The translations under genes and the position numbers were made by a program. Positions 16,167-23,861 of a stretch of 64,000 nucleotides of DNA are shown here, piece after piece. The stretch's first letter is position 1, and each line of letters opens with the position of its first letter. Below the pieces are notes generated by a model. That model was given only the letters and a program-made list of their open reading frames with translations. It did not search any database and was not told the origin of the DNA. Source of the stretch: 21-14-0-10-47-8 sp966211455 (GTDB lineage: Bacteria; Bdellovibrionota; Bdellovibrionia; Bdellovibrionales; Bdellovibrionaceae). The stretch lies in assembly GCA_966211455.1 (NCBI GenBank), contig CBIHNI010000011.1, forward strand, positions 1-64,000, in the 5' to 3' direction.

Positions 16167-17504
16167 CTACCCAATATTTCGTTTCAGCGATTGGAAAGCG
16201 CGCGCGAATTCTCCGTGCACGTACACGGACTCGCGGGTTTTGACGAAGCTTTTCCAGTCTGGAGCCGGCGAGTGGCGGATGAAATAATCGACAAAATCTT
16301 CGGCAACGATAAAGACGGCGCTTAATGGATGGATCTGATCGGCCCGAAGCCCTGCCGGGAAACCGCTTCCGTCCGGAAGCTCGTGATGTTCAGCGATGAG
16401 AAACTGAACATCGCGGGGACAGAAATCGAAATCTTTTGCCAGAGCGGCGCCTTTGCGGGTGTGCGACCAAATTTCTTGTTGGTCGCGACTTCCGTTTTCC
16501 AAATTCTTCAGACGGTTCGAGAACAGCAAATTCAGCTTCATCTCGTACAGGCGATCATCCAAACTGACATCATGTAAAAGCGCCGCCAAGGTAACCATGC
16601 GCAGATCTTGCTCGACATCGATGCCGCTCATCCCGCTCAGCACGTATCCCGCCACATACACCAGCGAAGTGCAGTGATCGGAAAATCCAAAGTTTTCGAT
16701 TTTGCGAAAGCGCTGAACCAGATGATTGAATTTCTTGTTTTTCGAGACCACCTTCAGCGCGGTTTCAACTTGCGCCACGGTTAGCGCGATAAATTCATGG
16801 TTCTGCTTTAAAAGCTGACCCATATTTCGAAGCAGCTCTGCATTGAGCTTGAAACCATCTTCAAAGTCATCATTTTCAGCTTCTTGCCAAGCCTGGCCGG
16901 CCAAAATCTTTCGACGGTAATCGGCGATGAAGGTGTCACTCTCTTCGGCATCGATATACAAAGTCGCAATACCATGCTGCGAATGTCGAGCGAGCTCGGC
17001 ATCGGTCAGCGCCACCCCTTTGTGGAAAAGCTTGACGAATTTTTCGTCGTTGATTTTGACATACAAAGTGCAGTTGAGATCGCGAATTTTCTTCAGCAGC
17101 GAAACGGCCACCGGCACGTAGGACTTGGAATCAGTCGGCCGAATTTCCGTTAGATTGTCGCGAACCATTTGGATGACTTCGTCTTCGGACATGGGCTTCA
17201 GGTAACATTTCACCTGCGAAAGCACGGGATGAGAGCTCAGACTGTTACCTGACAAAATCAGGAAAGGAATGGCCATCTTGTTTTGGTGAAGATAGGTGTA
17301 GACCTCATCCCCGTCCCCGCCCGGCATATTAAAATCGGAAATAATCAGATCGAAATTATTGTCGCGCTTTAAGACCTCGATCGCTTTTTTGGCGTCCGAA
17401 GCCTCGACAACCTGACATTGGAAATGGGCCTGGAAAAGAAAGCTGGTGAGCTCTCGAAGATCATCCGAATCTTCCACATATAAAATTCTTTTCGTCATTT
17501 CCAT
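16167..17504 (-). CDS. Response regulator with atypical HD-GYP domain
   Basis: A 445-residue response regulator. The receiver domain (about residues 5-120) has the acidic pair E11/D12, phospho-acceptor D57 (IISDFNMP) and K103 (CYLKP). A middle domain (about 128-200) is of unknown role. The C-terminal HD-GYP-like domain (about 245-445) has H277, H311-D312, H348 and H373-H374-E375, then LPDGSGFP in place of DGxGYP. Two features differ from the consensus: HDVSLDD lacks the HDxGK lysine, and GFP replaces GYP. HD-GYP proteins hydrolyse c-di-GMP, and a Bdellovibrio HD-GYP lacking the tyrosine (Bd1817) has been solved. Metal ligands appear kept, so it may be an active or binding-only variant. Phosphorylation probably controls it; no histidine kinase is adjacent. 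Confidence 0.88.
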   Translation of the reverse strand: MEMTKRILYVEDSDDLRELTSFLFQAHFQCQVVEASDAKKAIEVLKRDNNFDLIISDFNMPGGDGDEVYTYLHQNKMAIPFLILSGNSLSSHPVLSQVKCYLKPMSEDEVIQMVRDNLTEIRPTDSKSYVPVAVSLLKKIRDLNCTLYVKINDEKFVKLFHKGVALTDAELARHSQHGIATLYIDAEESDTFIADYRRKILAGQAWQEAENDDFEDGFKLNAELLRNMGQLLKQNHEFIALTVAQVETALKVVSKNKKFNHLVQRFRKIENFGFSDHCTSLVYVAGYVLSGMSGIDVEQDLRMVTLAALLHDVSLDDRLYEMKLNLLFSNRLKNLENGSRDQQEIWSHTRKGAALAKDFDFCPRDVQFLIAEHHELPDGSGFPAGLRADQIHPLSAVFIVAEDFVDYFIRHSPAPDWKSFVKTRESVYVHGEFARAFQSLKRNIG

Positions 17505-17567
17505 TTGTACCCCAGGATAAATGGTTTCACTGGAGTTGGAAAAACGATTGTGGGGACCTGGACTTTT

Positions 17568-18080
17568 TTAGAGTGAAGACTGCATCAATTGCGGCTTCCA
17601 AGTTTTGACCAGCCACACAGCGCCAAACAAAAGCCCCGAGAAAAGCAAATCTCCAAACATCTGCGTTCCCAAGAATGGAAGCGCGATCACGTAGCACTCG
17701 ACCAAACCGGCGGCCGTTTTTGCGTACATCGGAGCCATCAACCAAACACCAAAATTCGTCACGGCAAAAAAGAACAAGCTCGAGCCGATTGCGGTTGCCG
17801 CCACACGCACCCAACGGGCGCGGCTGTGGAGCGCAAAATTTGATGCAACTGCGATCAAAGCCACCGCGACATAAACGAAAGGCATCAAGTTATGGAAACC
17901 CAAGAACAAATCGCCGACCCACAGAGCCAGCAGCGGCACGAGCACAGCCAAAGTTCGATTGGAAAGATAAGCACCGCCCAAAAGCGCAATCGCGGTCACC
18001 GCCGTGACATTCGGAGTATGAGGAATCAATCGGCTCAGAGCGCCACCCAAAATCATTGCGATAATCACTGTGTTTTTCAT
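17568..18080 (-). CDS. DUF6580-type integral membrane protein
   Basis: A 170-residue polytopic membrane protein with about five hydrophobic helices. The N-terminal pattern SRLIPHTPNVTAVTAIALLGGAY with LVPLLALWVGDLFLGFH matches the DUF6580 family, which resembles small ECF-transporter S components. The ligand is unknown. I chose the ATG at 18080 because GGAG precedes it on the minus strand and homologues start at this point; the frame is open further up to 18128. No energising ECF ATPase genes are nearby. It is divergent from the tolC-like gene, with 85 bp between start codons. Confidence 0.8.
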   Translation of the reverse strand: MKNTVIIAMILGGALSRLIPHTPNVTAVTAIALLGGAYLSNRTLAVLVPLLALWVGDLFLGFHNLMPFVYVAVALIAVASNFALHSRARWVRVAATAIGSSLFFFAVTNFGVWLMAPMYAKTAAGLVECYVIALPFLGTQMFGDLLFSGLLFGAVWLVKTWKPQLMQSSL

Positions 18081-18165
18081 GCTTTTCTCCACGCGGCCAT
18101 TCTGCAGAAAAAGCCTATGAATTGTCAATTTGACTTGAGCTAAAAAGCGGGCCTATCGTCATTCT

Positions 18166-19596
18166 ATGCGCACATTTTTCCTCCTCCTAGCATCAGTTGC
18201 CGCTCCGATTCTCTCCCAAGCCGCCCCGACGACCTTGCCGCTAAAGCCCGAAGACGTCATTCGCTTGGTTCTGAAGCAGGGACCACAGGCCCAAGAAATT
18301 CAGCTTCAAGCCCAGCAAAGCCGCCTGGTTCTGGCCACCGCTGAAAGGGTTTACGACTTCAACGCGGCCATCACCACGGGCTACTTTCTTTCCAAATTTG
18401 AAAGCCCCTCGAACAGCTTTTTAGAAGAAGAGAAAAACACCACCACGGTGGCCAGTCTCGCGAAGCCTTTCTCCAGCGGCACGACTTTGACTTTGCAGTA
18501 CCAGGGCATCTCCGACACAACCCAAGTCCGCACGGGTGGCACCGCCAGCGATTACGGACAAGAGACCGCCGGAATTTTACTGGAACAAAATCTGTGGCGA
18601 AATTTTTTCGGTCACGCCAATCGCGCGAGCCTTCGCGCCGCCGAAGCCACAGTTCAAGCGTCCGAAGTTTCACGCTGGATCAGCCTGCAGGACCTGGCCC
18701 TGAAAGCGACGCAAGCCTACTGGAACGCCTACGCCGCCCAGGAAACCTTCGAAGCGGCGGTCAAATCGCGCAATCGCTATATGAGCCTGGTGGATTCAAT
18801 CCAAAAGAAAGTTCGCTACGGATTTAACAATCCATCCGATCTCACTCAAGCACAAGCCGAGCTAGAAGGTCGCGAACAAACAGTTAAAACCGAATCGGCC
18901 AATTTCCTGGCGTCGGTCGACAGCCTGAAAACTTTGTTGGGTTTCCAAGAAGACTCACTCATCCAATTCGTCATTCCCACCCAAGTGGCCGCACCGGAAA
19001 CTCCAAAGACAGCTTTGAATTTGGAGTCCACACGCGCCCTCAAGGCCGCCACCCTTTCCGTCACGTCCGCCACTGAAACTTTAGAGCAGGTCAAATCCGA
19101 GTCCGCTCCGGATATCAGTTTGATTGCGCAGTATTACGCTCAAGGTTTTGACGGCAATCGCAGCGAGGCACAGAAAGAAATGTTCAACGGCACCCATCCC
19201 AAATATTATATCGGCCTGCGTTTTCAACACAGCTTCGGATCGGGCTACCAAGACGAAAACATTCTCAACAAGCGAATGGCCAAAGATTTGGCGCAAGCGC
19301 AACTGGATCGCAAGAAATTAGAGCTGCAAGATCAAGAAGAAGACCTGAAGCGCCGCCTGCAAAGCACTTACTCGATTTTCATCTCCTCAAAGAATCAAAG
19401 AAGCCTGCGCGAAAAAGCAAGCCTCGAGCTTTCAAAAACATACACGCAAGGCCGCACGGACATCAGCATCCTGATCGATTCGCTCAACAAATACTTCGAT
19501 TCCGAAGCCCAGGTCAGCCGCTCACTCGCCGATTACCAAATCACATGGGCCCAATGGCAAGCTCTGCAAGATCAGCTTGTGACTGGGGCTAATTAG
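18166..19596 (+). CDS. TolC-family outer membrane efflux protein
   Basis: A 476-residue TolC/OEP-type outer-membrane channel. A signal peptide (MRTFFLLLASVAAPILSQA) is followed by two homologous OEP repeats: long amphipathic helices (LAL KATQAYWNAYAAQ; EEDLKRRLQSTYSIFISSKN) alternating with short beta strands, and the segment VRYGFNNPSDLTQAQAELEG, which is characteristic of the family. It would form a trimeric outer-membrane and periplasmic tunnel for export with an inner-membrane pump. No membrane-fusion protein or pump is adjacent, so the partner lies elsewhere (the ABCC exporter at 40.7 kb has no obvious link). Composite repeat copy B starts 4 nt after its stop. Confidence 0.9.
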   Translation: MRTFFLLLASVAAPILSQAAPTTLPLKPEDVIRLVLKQGPQAQEIQLQAQQSRLVLATAERVYDFNAAITTGYFLSKFESPSNSFLEEEKNTTTVASLAKPFSSGTTLTLQYQGISDTTQVRTGGTASDYGQETAGILLEQNLWRNFFGHANRASLRAAEATVQASEVSRWISLQDLALKATQAYWNAYAAQETFEAAVKSRNRYMSLVDSIQKKVRYGFNNPSDLTQAQAELEGREQTVKTESANFLASVDSLKTLLGFQEDSLIQFVIPTQVAAPETPKTALNLESTRALKAATLSVTSATETLEQVKSESAPDISLIAQYYAQGFDGNRSEAQKEMFNGTHPKYYIGLRFQHSFGSGYQDENILNKRMAKDLAQAQLDRKKLELQDQEEDLKRRLQSTYSIFISSKNQRSLREKASLELSKTYTQGRTDISILIDSLNKYFDSEAQVSRSLADYQITWAQWQALQDQLVTGAN

Positions 19597-19600
19597 GATC

Positions 19601-19979
19601 TTCGGATTACTCGACACAGCGGCGCCGGCCGGCTGCGCCTTGGTGTAAACGCTGGTGCATCCGTCCACACAGCCACGGGTATCCATTTCTTTGAGGTGGG
19701 TCTTTAAGTCCCCTCACAAAGTCTGGAACCAGTTGGTTCCGAACTTTGTGAGGTAGGTGTCTGAAGCCCCTTCAGAGAAATGACTCCCAGTTGGAAGTCA
19801 TTTCTCTGAGGTCATCGGCACAACAAAAAGCGGCGAATGAATTTTCCCCAAACATCGGAATCGCTGGCCAGGACGGCCAGCGATCGCGGGTTCGGGGCGG
19901 CCGAGCCCCGATTGCACGGACGCAAGGCCCTCATGATACGCGAAAAGCCGCAAAGCTCGAGAGAGAAAGAAAAGCCACC
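19601..19979. repeat. Composite intergenic repeat, copy B (four hairpins, complete form)
   Basis: The most complete copy fills the gap between the converging tolC-like and beta-barrel genes. The order is the leader shared with copy A, hairpin 1 (19712-19753), hairpin 2 (about 19773-19808), then a module shared with 36598-36703. That module has hairpin 3 (CGCTGGCC 19862-19869 with GGCCAGCG 19875-19882) and hairpin 4 (TCGGGGC 19892-19898 with GCCCCGA 19905-19911). It continues to the stop codon of the beta-barrel gene. Hairpins 3 and 4 each show a paired compensatory change relative to copy C, so the base pairing appears to be maintained. Confidence 0.88.
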
Positions 19980-20798
19980 TCAAAACCCGGCCGCAACCCC
20001 AAGCACAACCCCGTACTCCTGCGTCTTGCTTGATGGTTCTTGGATATAGCCCAAGGCCCCGCCGCCGCTTTTCGGTGTCGAGTTGTATTTGAAATCGCTT
20101 TCGCCGATTTCCGAGTACTGATACCAAGGCGTCACTGCGGCCGAAAATCTGGTGCCGGTGAATAGATATTGCATCGGGAACTGCAGCTTGTAGCCATTGC
20201 GGTTTCCCAACGTCAGAGTGGTGTCGTTCCCGTTAGTGACGGTTTCCGAGAAGATAATGTCGATTTGACCTTGGAACATCAATCGGTAAGTGAAATCGAC
20301 ACCGATGCGAAACTGTGGATTGATTTGCTGACGATATAAAATTCCAATCGGCATGTAATACCAGGTGTAAATTTCGCGGTATCCTGAGCCGCCACTTAAA
20401 AAGCGGTTCCAGTAATGATAGCCAAGCCCGGCTTGCGCGAAAAATCCGGGCGAGAAATTCCAGTAAAATAGTCCCTCGATATCGGTGAATGACAAGGCGT
20501 TATTGTCTTTCACCGGCACGCCGTTCAGATCGGTTCCGTCAAAAGTCGAATTGATGTTTCCCGAATATTCGGCCGAAAGCGAGATGAAACTTTCGCCCAA
20601 ATTGGGAAGCCCCAGATTGGCCTTGATAAAAGGGGCGAAGAAATTGGATTTTTCAGAGCTCTTGAGCGGTGCACGAAGATCTTCTTCGTAATCGAAGTTT
20701 CGATAATTCAATCCACCGACGATCTCGTTCGCGGCAAAAGCTGTGCCCGTTTGAAAAAGAAGAAAGACGGCCATCAGCCTTCGCGAAAAAAAATTCAT
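19980..20798 (-). CDS. Outer membrane beta-barrel protein
   Basis: A 272-residue exported protein. The signal peptide ends MAVFLLFQTGTAFA-ANEI, and the rest is alternating hydrophobic/polar strands rich in Tyr, Phe and Gly (LFYWNFSPGFFAQAGLGYHYW; FRIGVDFTYRLMF), ending in aromatic Phe, as expected for a barrel of about 10-12 strands. No specific family is recognised. Its ATG overlaps the acs stop by 4 nt, so it is translated downstream of acetyl-CoA synthetase; a functional link to acetate metabolism would be unusual, and co-transcription may be incidental. Its 3' end abuts repeat copy B, so the last codons border the repeated sequence. Confidence 0.8.
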   Translation of the reverse strand: MNFFSRRLMAVFLLFQTGTAFAANEIVGGLNYRNFDYEEDLRAPLKSSEKSNFFAPFIKANLGLPNLGESFISLSAEYSGNINSTFDGTDLNGVPVKDNNALSFTDIEGLFYWNFSPGFFAQAGLGYHYWNRFLSGGSGYREIYTWYYMPIGILYRQQINPQFRIGVDFTYRLMFQGQIDIIFSETVTNGNDTTLTLGNRNGYKLQFPMQYLFTGTRFSAAVTPWYQYSEIGESDFKYNSTPKSGGGALGYIQEPSSKTQEYGVVLGVAAGF

Positions 20799-22735
20799 TT
20801 TTTTCTATTCTCCAGAAGATCTTGAACCACACCCGGATCGGCGAGCGTGCTGGTGTCACCCAATTGATCCGGTTGGTTTTCGGCGATCTTGCGCAGAATT
20901 CGTCGCATGATTTTTCCCGAACGTGTTTTCGGCAGGCCCGGCGCCCACTGAATATGATCTGGCTTTGCGATCGCCCCGATTTCTTGTGCGACCCACGCGA
21001 TCAGCTCTTTTCGCAGATCTTCGCTGGGTGCTTCGCCCGTCTTCAGCGTGACATAAGCGTAAATGCCTTGGCCTTTGATCTCGTGGGGAAAACCAACCAC
21101 GGCCGCTTCGGCGACTTTCGTATGACCGACCAATGCGCTTTCGATTTCGGCCGTTCCCAAACGGTGGCCGGAAACATTGATCACGTCATCCACGCGTCCC
21201 GTGATCCAGTAATAGCCATCTTCATCCCGACGACATCCATCGCCCGAAAAATAATAACCTTTGTAAGTCGAAAAATACGTCTCTTCGAAACGCTTGTGGT
21301 CTTTATAGACCGTGCGCATTTGTCCCGGCCACGAATCGGCCAGAACCAGGACGCCTTCAGCAGCGCCTTTCAATTCTTTGCCCTCTTGATCCAAAACCTT
21401 TGGTTGCACGCCAAAGAACGGAAGTGTCGCCGAGCCTGGCTTTTGCGCGATCGCGCCCGGCAAAGGGGAAATCAAAATCCCGCCCGTCTCGGTCTGCCAC
21501 CAGGTATCGACAATCGCGCAGCGCGAATCCCCGACGACCTTGTAATACCAGAGCCACGCTTCCGGGTTGATCGGCTCGCCCACCGAGCCCAAAATTCGCA
21601 AAGACTGTCGCGACGTTTTTTTCACCGGCGCTTCCCCTTCGCGCATCAACGCCCGGATCGCGGTCGGCGCCGTGTAGAAGATGGTGACCTTGTGTTTATC
21701 GATGACCTCCCAAAAGCGCGAAGTCGTCGGATAATTGGGAACCCCTTCAAACATCAAGGTGGTTGCCGCATTTGAAAGCGGTCCGTAGACGATATAGCTA
21801 TGACCAGTCACCCAGCCCACATCGGCCGTGCACCAGTAGATATCGGATTCATGATAATCAAAAACCAATTGATGAGTCATCGACGTGTACACCAGATATC
21901 CGCCGGTCGTATGCAGCACGCCTTTCGGCTTTCCCGTCGAGCCGGACGTGTAAAGAATGAAAAGCGGATCTTCGGCATCCATTTTTTCGGGCTCGCACTG
22001 GGGCTGCACTTTCATACGCTCTTCGTGCCACCACAGATCGGTTGCCGGATTGAAGCCCACTTCGGCTTTGGTTCTTTGCACGACCAACACCTTCTTCACC
22101 AAAGAGCCGGTTTTGGTCAGAGCCGTGTCCATGTTTTTCTTAAGCTGAACTTTGCGGCCGGCACGGTAACCTTCGTCGGCCGTGATCACAAAATTGGATT
22201 CACAGTCCTTGATGCGATCCGCGATCGAATCCGGCGAAAAGCCACCAAAGATCACCGAATGAACCGCGCCGATACGTGTGCAAGCCAACATGGCGTATGC
22301 CGCTTCGGGAATCATCGGCATGTAAATGGTGACACGGTCGCCTTTTTTCACACCGTGGGCTTTCATCACGTTCGCCATTCGGCAAACTTCGTCATGCAGT
22401 TCTTGATAAGTGATGTGCCGAGATTTTTCTTCGGGGCTATCCGCTTCCCAGATGATGGCGGTTCGCTGCGCGTTCTTTTTCAGATGCCGATCGATGCAGT
22501 TCACGCTGACGTTCAGTTTGCCACCAAGGAACCATTTGATCTCGACCGGAGATTTGAAGCTCACCTTTTTCACCTGCGTCCACTTTTCATCCCATTGCAA
22601 ACGCTCGGCTTGGCTCGCCCAAAACTTCTCGGGATCTTGGACGGATTCTTGGTACATCTCTTGGTAACGGGTCGAATTGACCCAAGCCTTCGAGGCGATT
22701 TCAGCTTTGATGGGAATTAAAGTCTGGGTGCTCAT
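20795..22735 (-). CDS. acs: Acetyl-coenzyme A synthetase
   Basis: Acs activates acetate to acetyl-CoA through acetyl-AMP in the cytosol. The 646-residue protein has the adenylate-forming core motifs LFILYTSGSTGKPKGVLHTTG (P-loop), DTWWQTETGG, YFSGDGCRRDEDGYYWITGR and the C-terminal hinge. K608 in PKTRSGKIMRRIL is the position that is reversibly acetylated in Acs enzymes (E. coli K609), which suggests the same control if a Pat/CobB-type pair exists. The ATG at 22735 is preceded by AAGGAG on the minus strand, and homologues start here; the frame is open for nine more codons upstream. It overlaps the beta-barrel gene downstream. Confidence 0.96.
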   Translation of the reverse strand: MSTQTLIPIKAEIASKAWVNSTRYQEMYQESVQDPEKFWASQAERLQWDEKWTQVKKVSFKSPVEIKWFLGGKLNVSVNCIDRHLKKNAQRTAIIWEADSPEEKSRHITYQELHDEVCRMANVMKAHGVKKGDRVTIYMPMIPEAAYAMLACTRIGAVHSVIFGGFSPDSIADRIKDCESNFVITADEGYRAGRKVQLKKNMDTALTKTGSLVKKVLVVQRTKAEVGFNPATDLWWHEERMKVQPQCEPEKMDAEDPLFILYTSGSTGKPKGVLHTTGGYLVYTSMTHQLVFDYHESDIYWCTADVGWVTGHSYIVYGPLSNAATTLMFEGVPNYPTTSRFWEVIDKHKVTIFYTAPTAIRALMREGEAPVKKTSRQSLRILGSVGEPINPEAWLWYYKVVGDSRCAIVDTWWQTETGGILISPLPGAIAQKPGSATLPFFGVQPKVLDQEGKELKGAAEGVLVLADSWPGQMRTVYKDHKRFEETYFSTYKGYYFSGDGCRRDEDGYYWITGRVDDVINVSGHRLGTAEIESALVGHTKVAEAAVVGFPHEIKGQGIYAYVTLKTGEAPSEDLRKELIAWVAQEIGAIAKPDHIQWAPGLPKTRSGKIMRRILRKIAENQPDQLGDTSTLADPGVVQDLLENRKK

Positions 22736-22822
22736 GAATGAACTCCTTTTGCTGAAGTCCATTCCACTTGGGTCTTTTCAGAGCGTCAACACTTAGCCGA
22801 CCGCTCTGAGATGAGATTTCAA

Positions 22823-23587
22823 TTAAAATAGGTAACTGACGCCAAAATCCAACGCCATGCTGAACTTGGTATTGGTTTTGAAGTCATCTTCCGCCGGCAC
22901 CGGATTGCCACGCAGATTGGCCGACAATGGATCCACCATTTGACGAACATAGGCATGAATCCCCAACCCCAAAGCCAAATTTGAATTCAGGAAATAACGA
23001 TTCGACAAGGAAGCGCCGACCATTGGCAGCTGTCTTGCTCCGTATTTCAGCATTCCGGCTTCCACATTCCAGGTCAGAAATGCCGGAATCACCTTCCATT
23101 TCGAAACGCTGAGCTTTCCGTACATCATGCGGCGTTCGTAAAAGGCGAGCCATCCGTTTTTAGGACCGTAAGAGCGATCGAAATCCGGCGGATTGGTCGC
23201 CGTTCCTTCGAACTGCTTGCCGTAATCCGAAAGACCCGAGCCGAACATCAAATAGCGAACGCCCACGCCGCTGGCTTCATTCCAGCTGAATGTTCCCTGT
23301 GCCACCACGTATTGGTTGTTGTAAAAGGCTTCATCCAAAAGCCAGCCCGCCCCCAGGTCCGCCTGGAAACGTTTTTCGTAACTGAGCTTTCGCGACAGCA
23401 CCGCCTTCGGGGTATCCAAGCGTGGCATCACCGCTTCACGCGGCAGTTCATCTTCGGAAAATTGCATCACGGTTGGCGGCTGAGGCTCGTAAGCGCCTTC
23501 GTCGTCAGCGGCTTTTGCCGCGTGAACCAGAAGACTGCTGACGCAAAGACTGGCTGCCAAAAAGAGAAGGATTTTATTTGAGCCCAC
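22823..23587 (-). CDS. Outer membrane beta-barrel protein, GltA/GltB-like gliding module
   Basis: A predicted outer-membrane barrel of about 254 residues and last gene of a four-gene operon. A signal peptide (LFLAASLCVSSLLVHAAKA) precedes a linker and then Gly/aromatic-rich strands (FQADLGAGWLLDEAFYNNQY, GVGVRYLMFGSG, NLALGLGIHAYVRQ). It ends in GVSYLF, with a C-terminal Phe suited to BAM recognition. I chose the GTG at 23587, inside the preceding gene and after AAGGA; the frame extends to 23632 without a good start. It resembles the deltaproteobacterial outer-membrane beta-barrel family that includes Myxococcus gliding proteins; the GltA/B label rests on this and on context with a TPR partner and a second barrel. 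Confidence 0.72.
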   Translation of the reverse strand: MGSNKILLFLAASLCVSSLLVHAAKAADDEGAYEPQPPTVMQFSEDELPREAVMPRLDTPKAVLSRKLSYEKRFQADLGAGWLLDEAFYNNQYVVAQGTFSWNEASGVGVRYLMFGSGLSDYGKQFEGTATNPPDFDRSYGPKNGWLAFYERRMMYGKLSVSKWKVIPAFLTWNVEAGMLKYGARQLPMVGASLSNRYFLNSNLALGLGIHAYVRQMVDPLSANLRGNPVPAEDDFKTNTKFSMALDFGVSYLF

Positions 23588-23861
23588 GCATGTCGTCCTT
23601 TCCCTTTTGAACTTCAGGGATGAAATTTTCACGCAAACGAATCAATTTTTTAAAGTTCACATCGCCACGCTGAAACAGATATTCGAGCTCAGGCTTTTCC
23701 GCAGCGCCCTTCACCATCTCGTCGTCGAACTTGACGTTGAACTTTTTGTATTGAGAGGTGTCGACACTTTGCAGGTCGGATTCACTGAATTCCGCCTCTT
23801 GCGCAAATGCCGATAGCCCCAATCCCAGAATCGCAATCAAACAAAGGATTTTATTTTTCAC
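23574..23861 (-). CDS. Small exported protein in gliding-like operon
   Basis: A 95-residue exported protein: signal peptide MKNKILCLIAILGLGLSAFA-QEA followed by about 75 charged residues with no recognised domain (EFSESDLQSVDTSQYKKF; GDVNFKKLIRLRENFIPEV). It starts at GTG, with TAGGAG 9 nt upstream lying inside the preceding TPR gene (11-nt overlap), and it overlaps the next gene by 14 nt, so synthesis is tightly coupled to its neighbours. It is probably a periplasmic accessory of the same outer-membrane complex. The distant cluster at 61.7 kb has a comparable small exported protein next to its TPR gene. Confidence 0.75.
   Translation of the reverse strand: MKNKILCLIAILGLGLSAFAQEAEFSESDLQSVDTSQYKKFNVKFDDEMVKGAAEKPELEYLFQRGDVNFKKLIRLRENFIPEVQKGKDDMRGLK

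Noticed and set aside
21800..22720. 306-codon plus-strand frame opposite acs
   Set aside because: Shadow of acs; composition is rich in His, Arg and Phe and matches no family.
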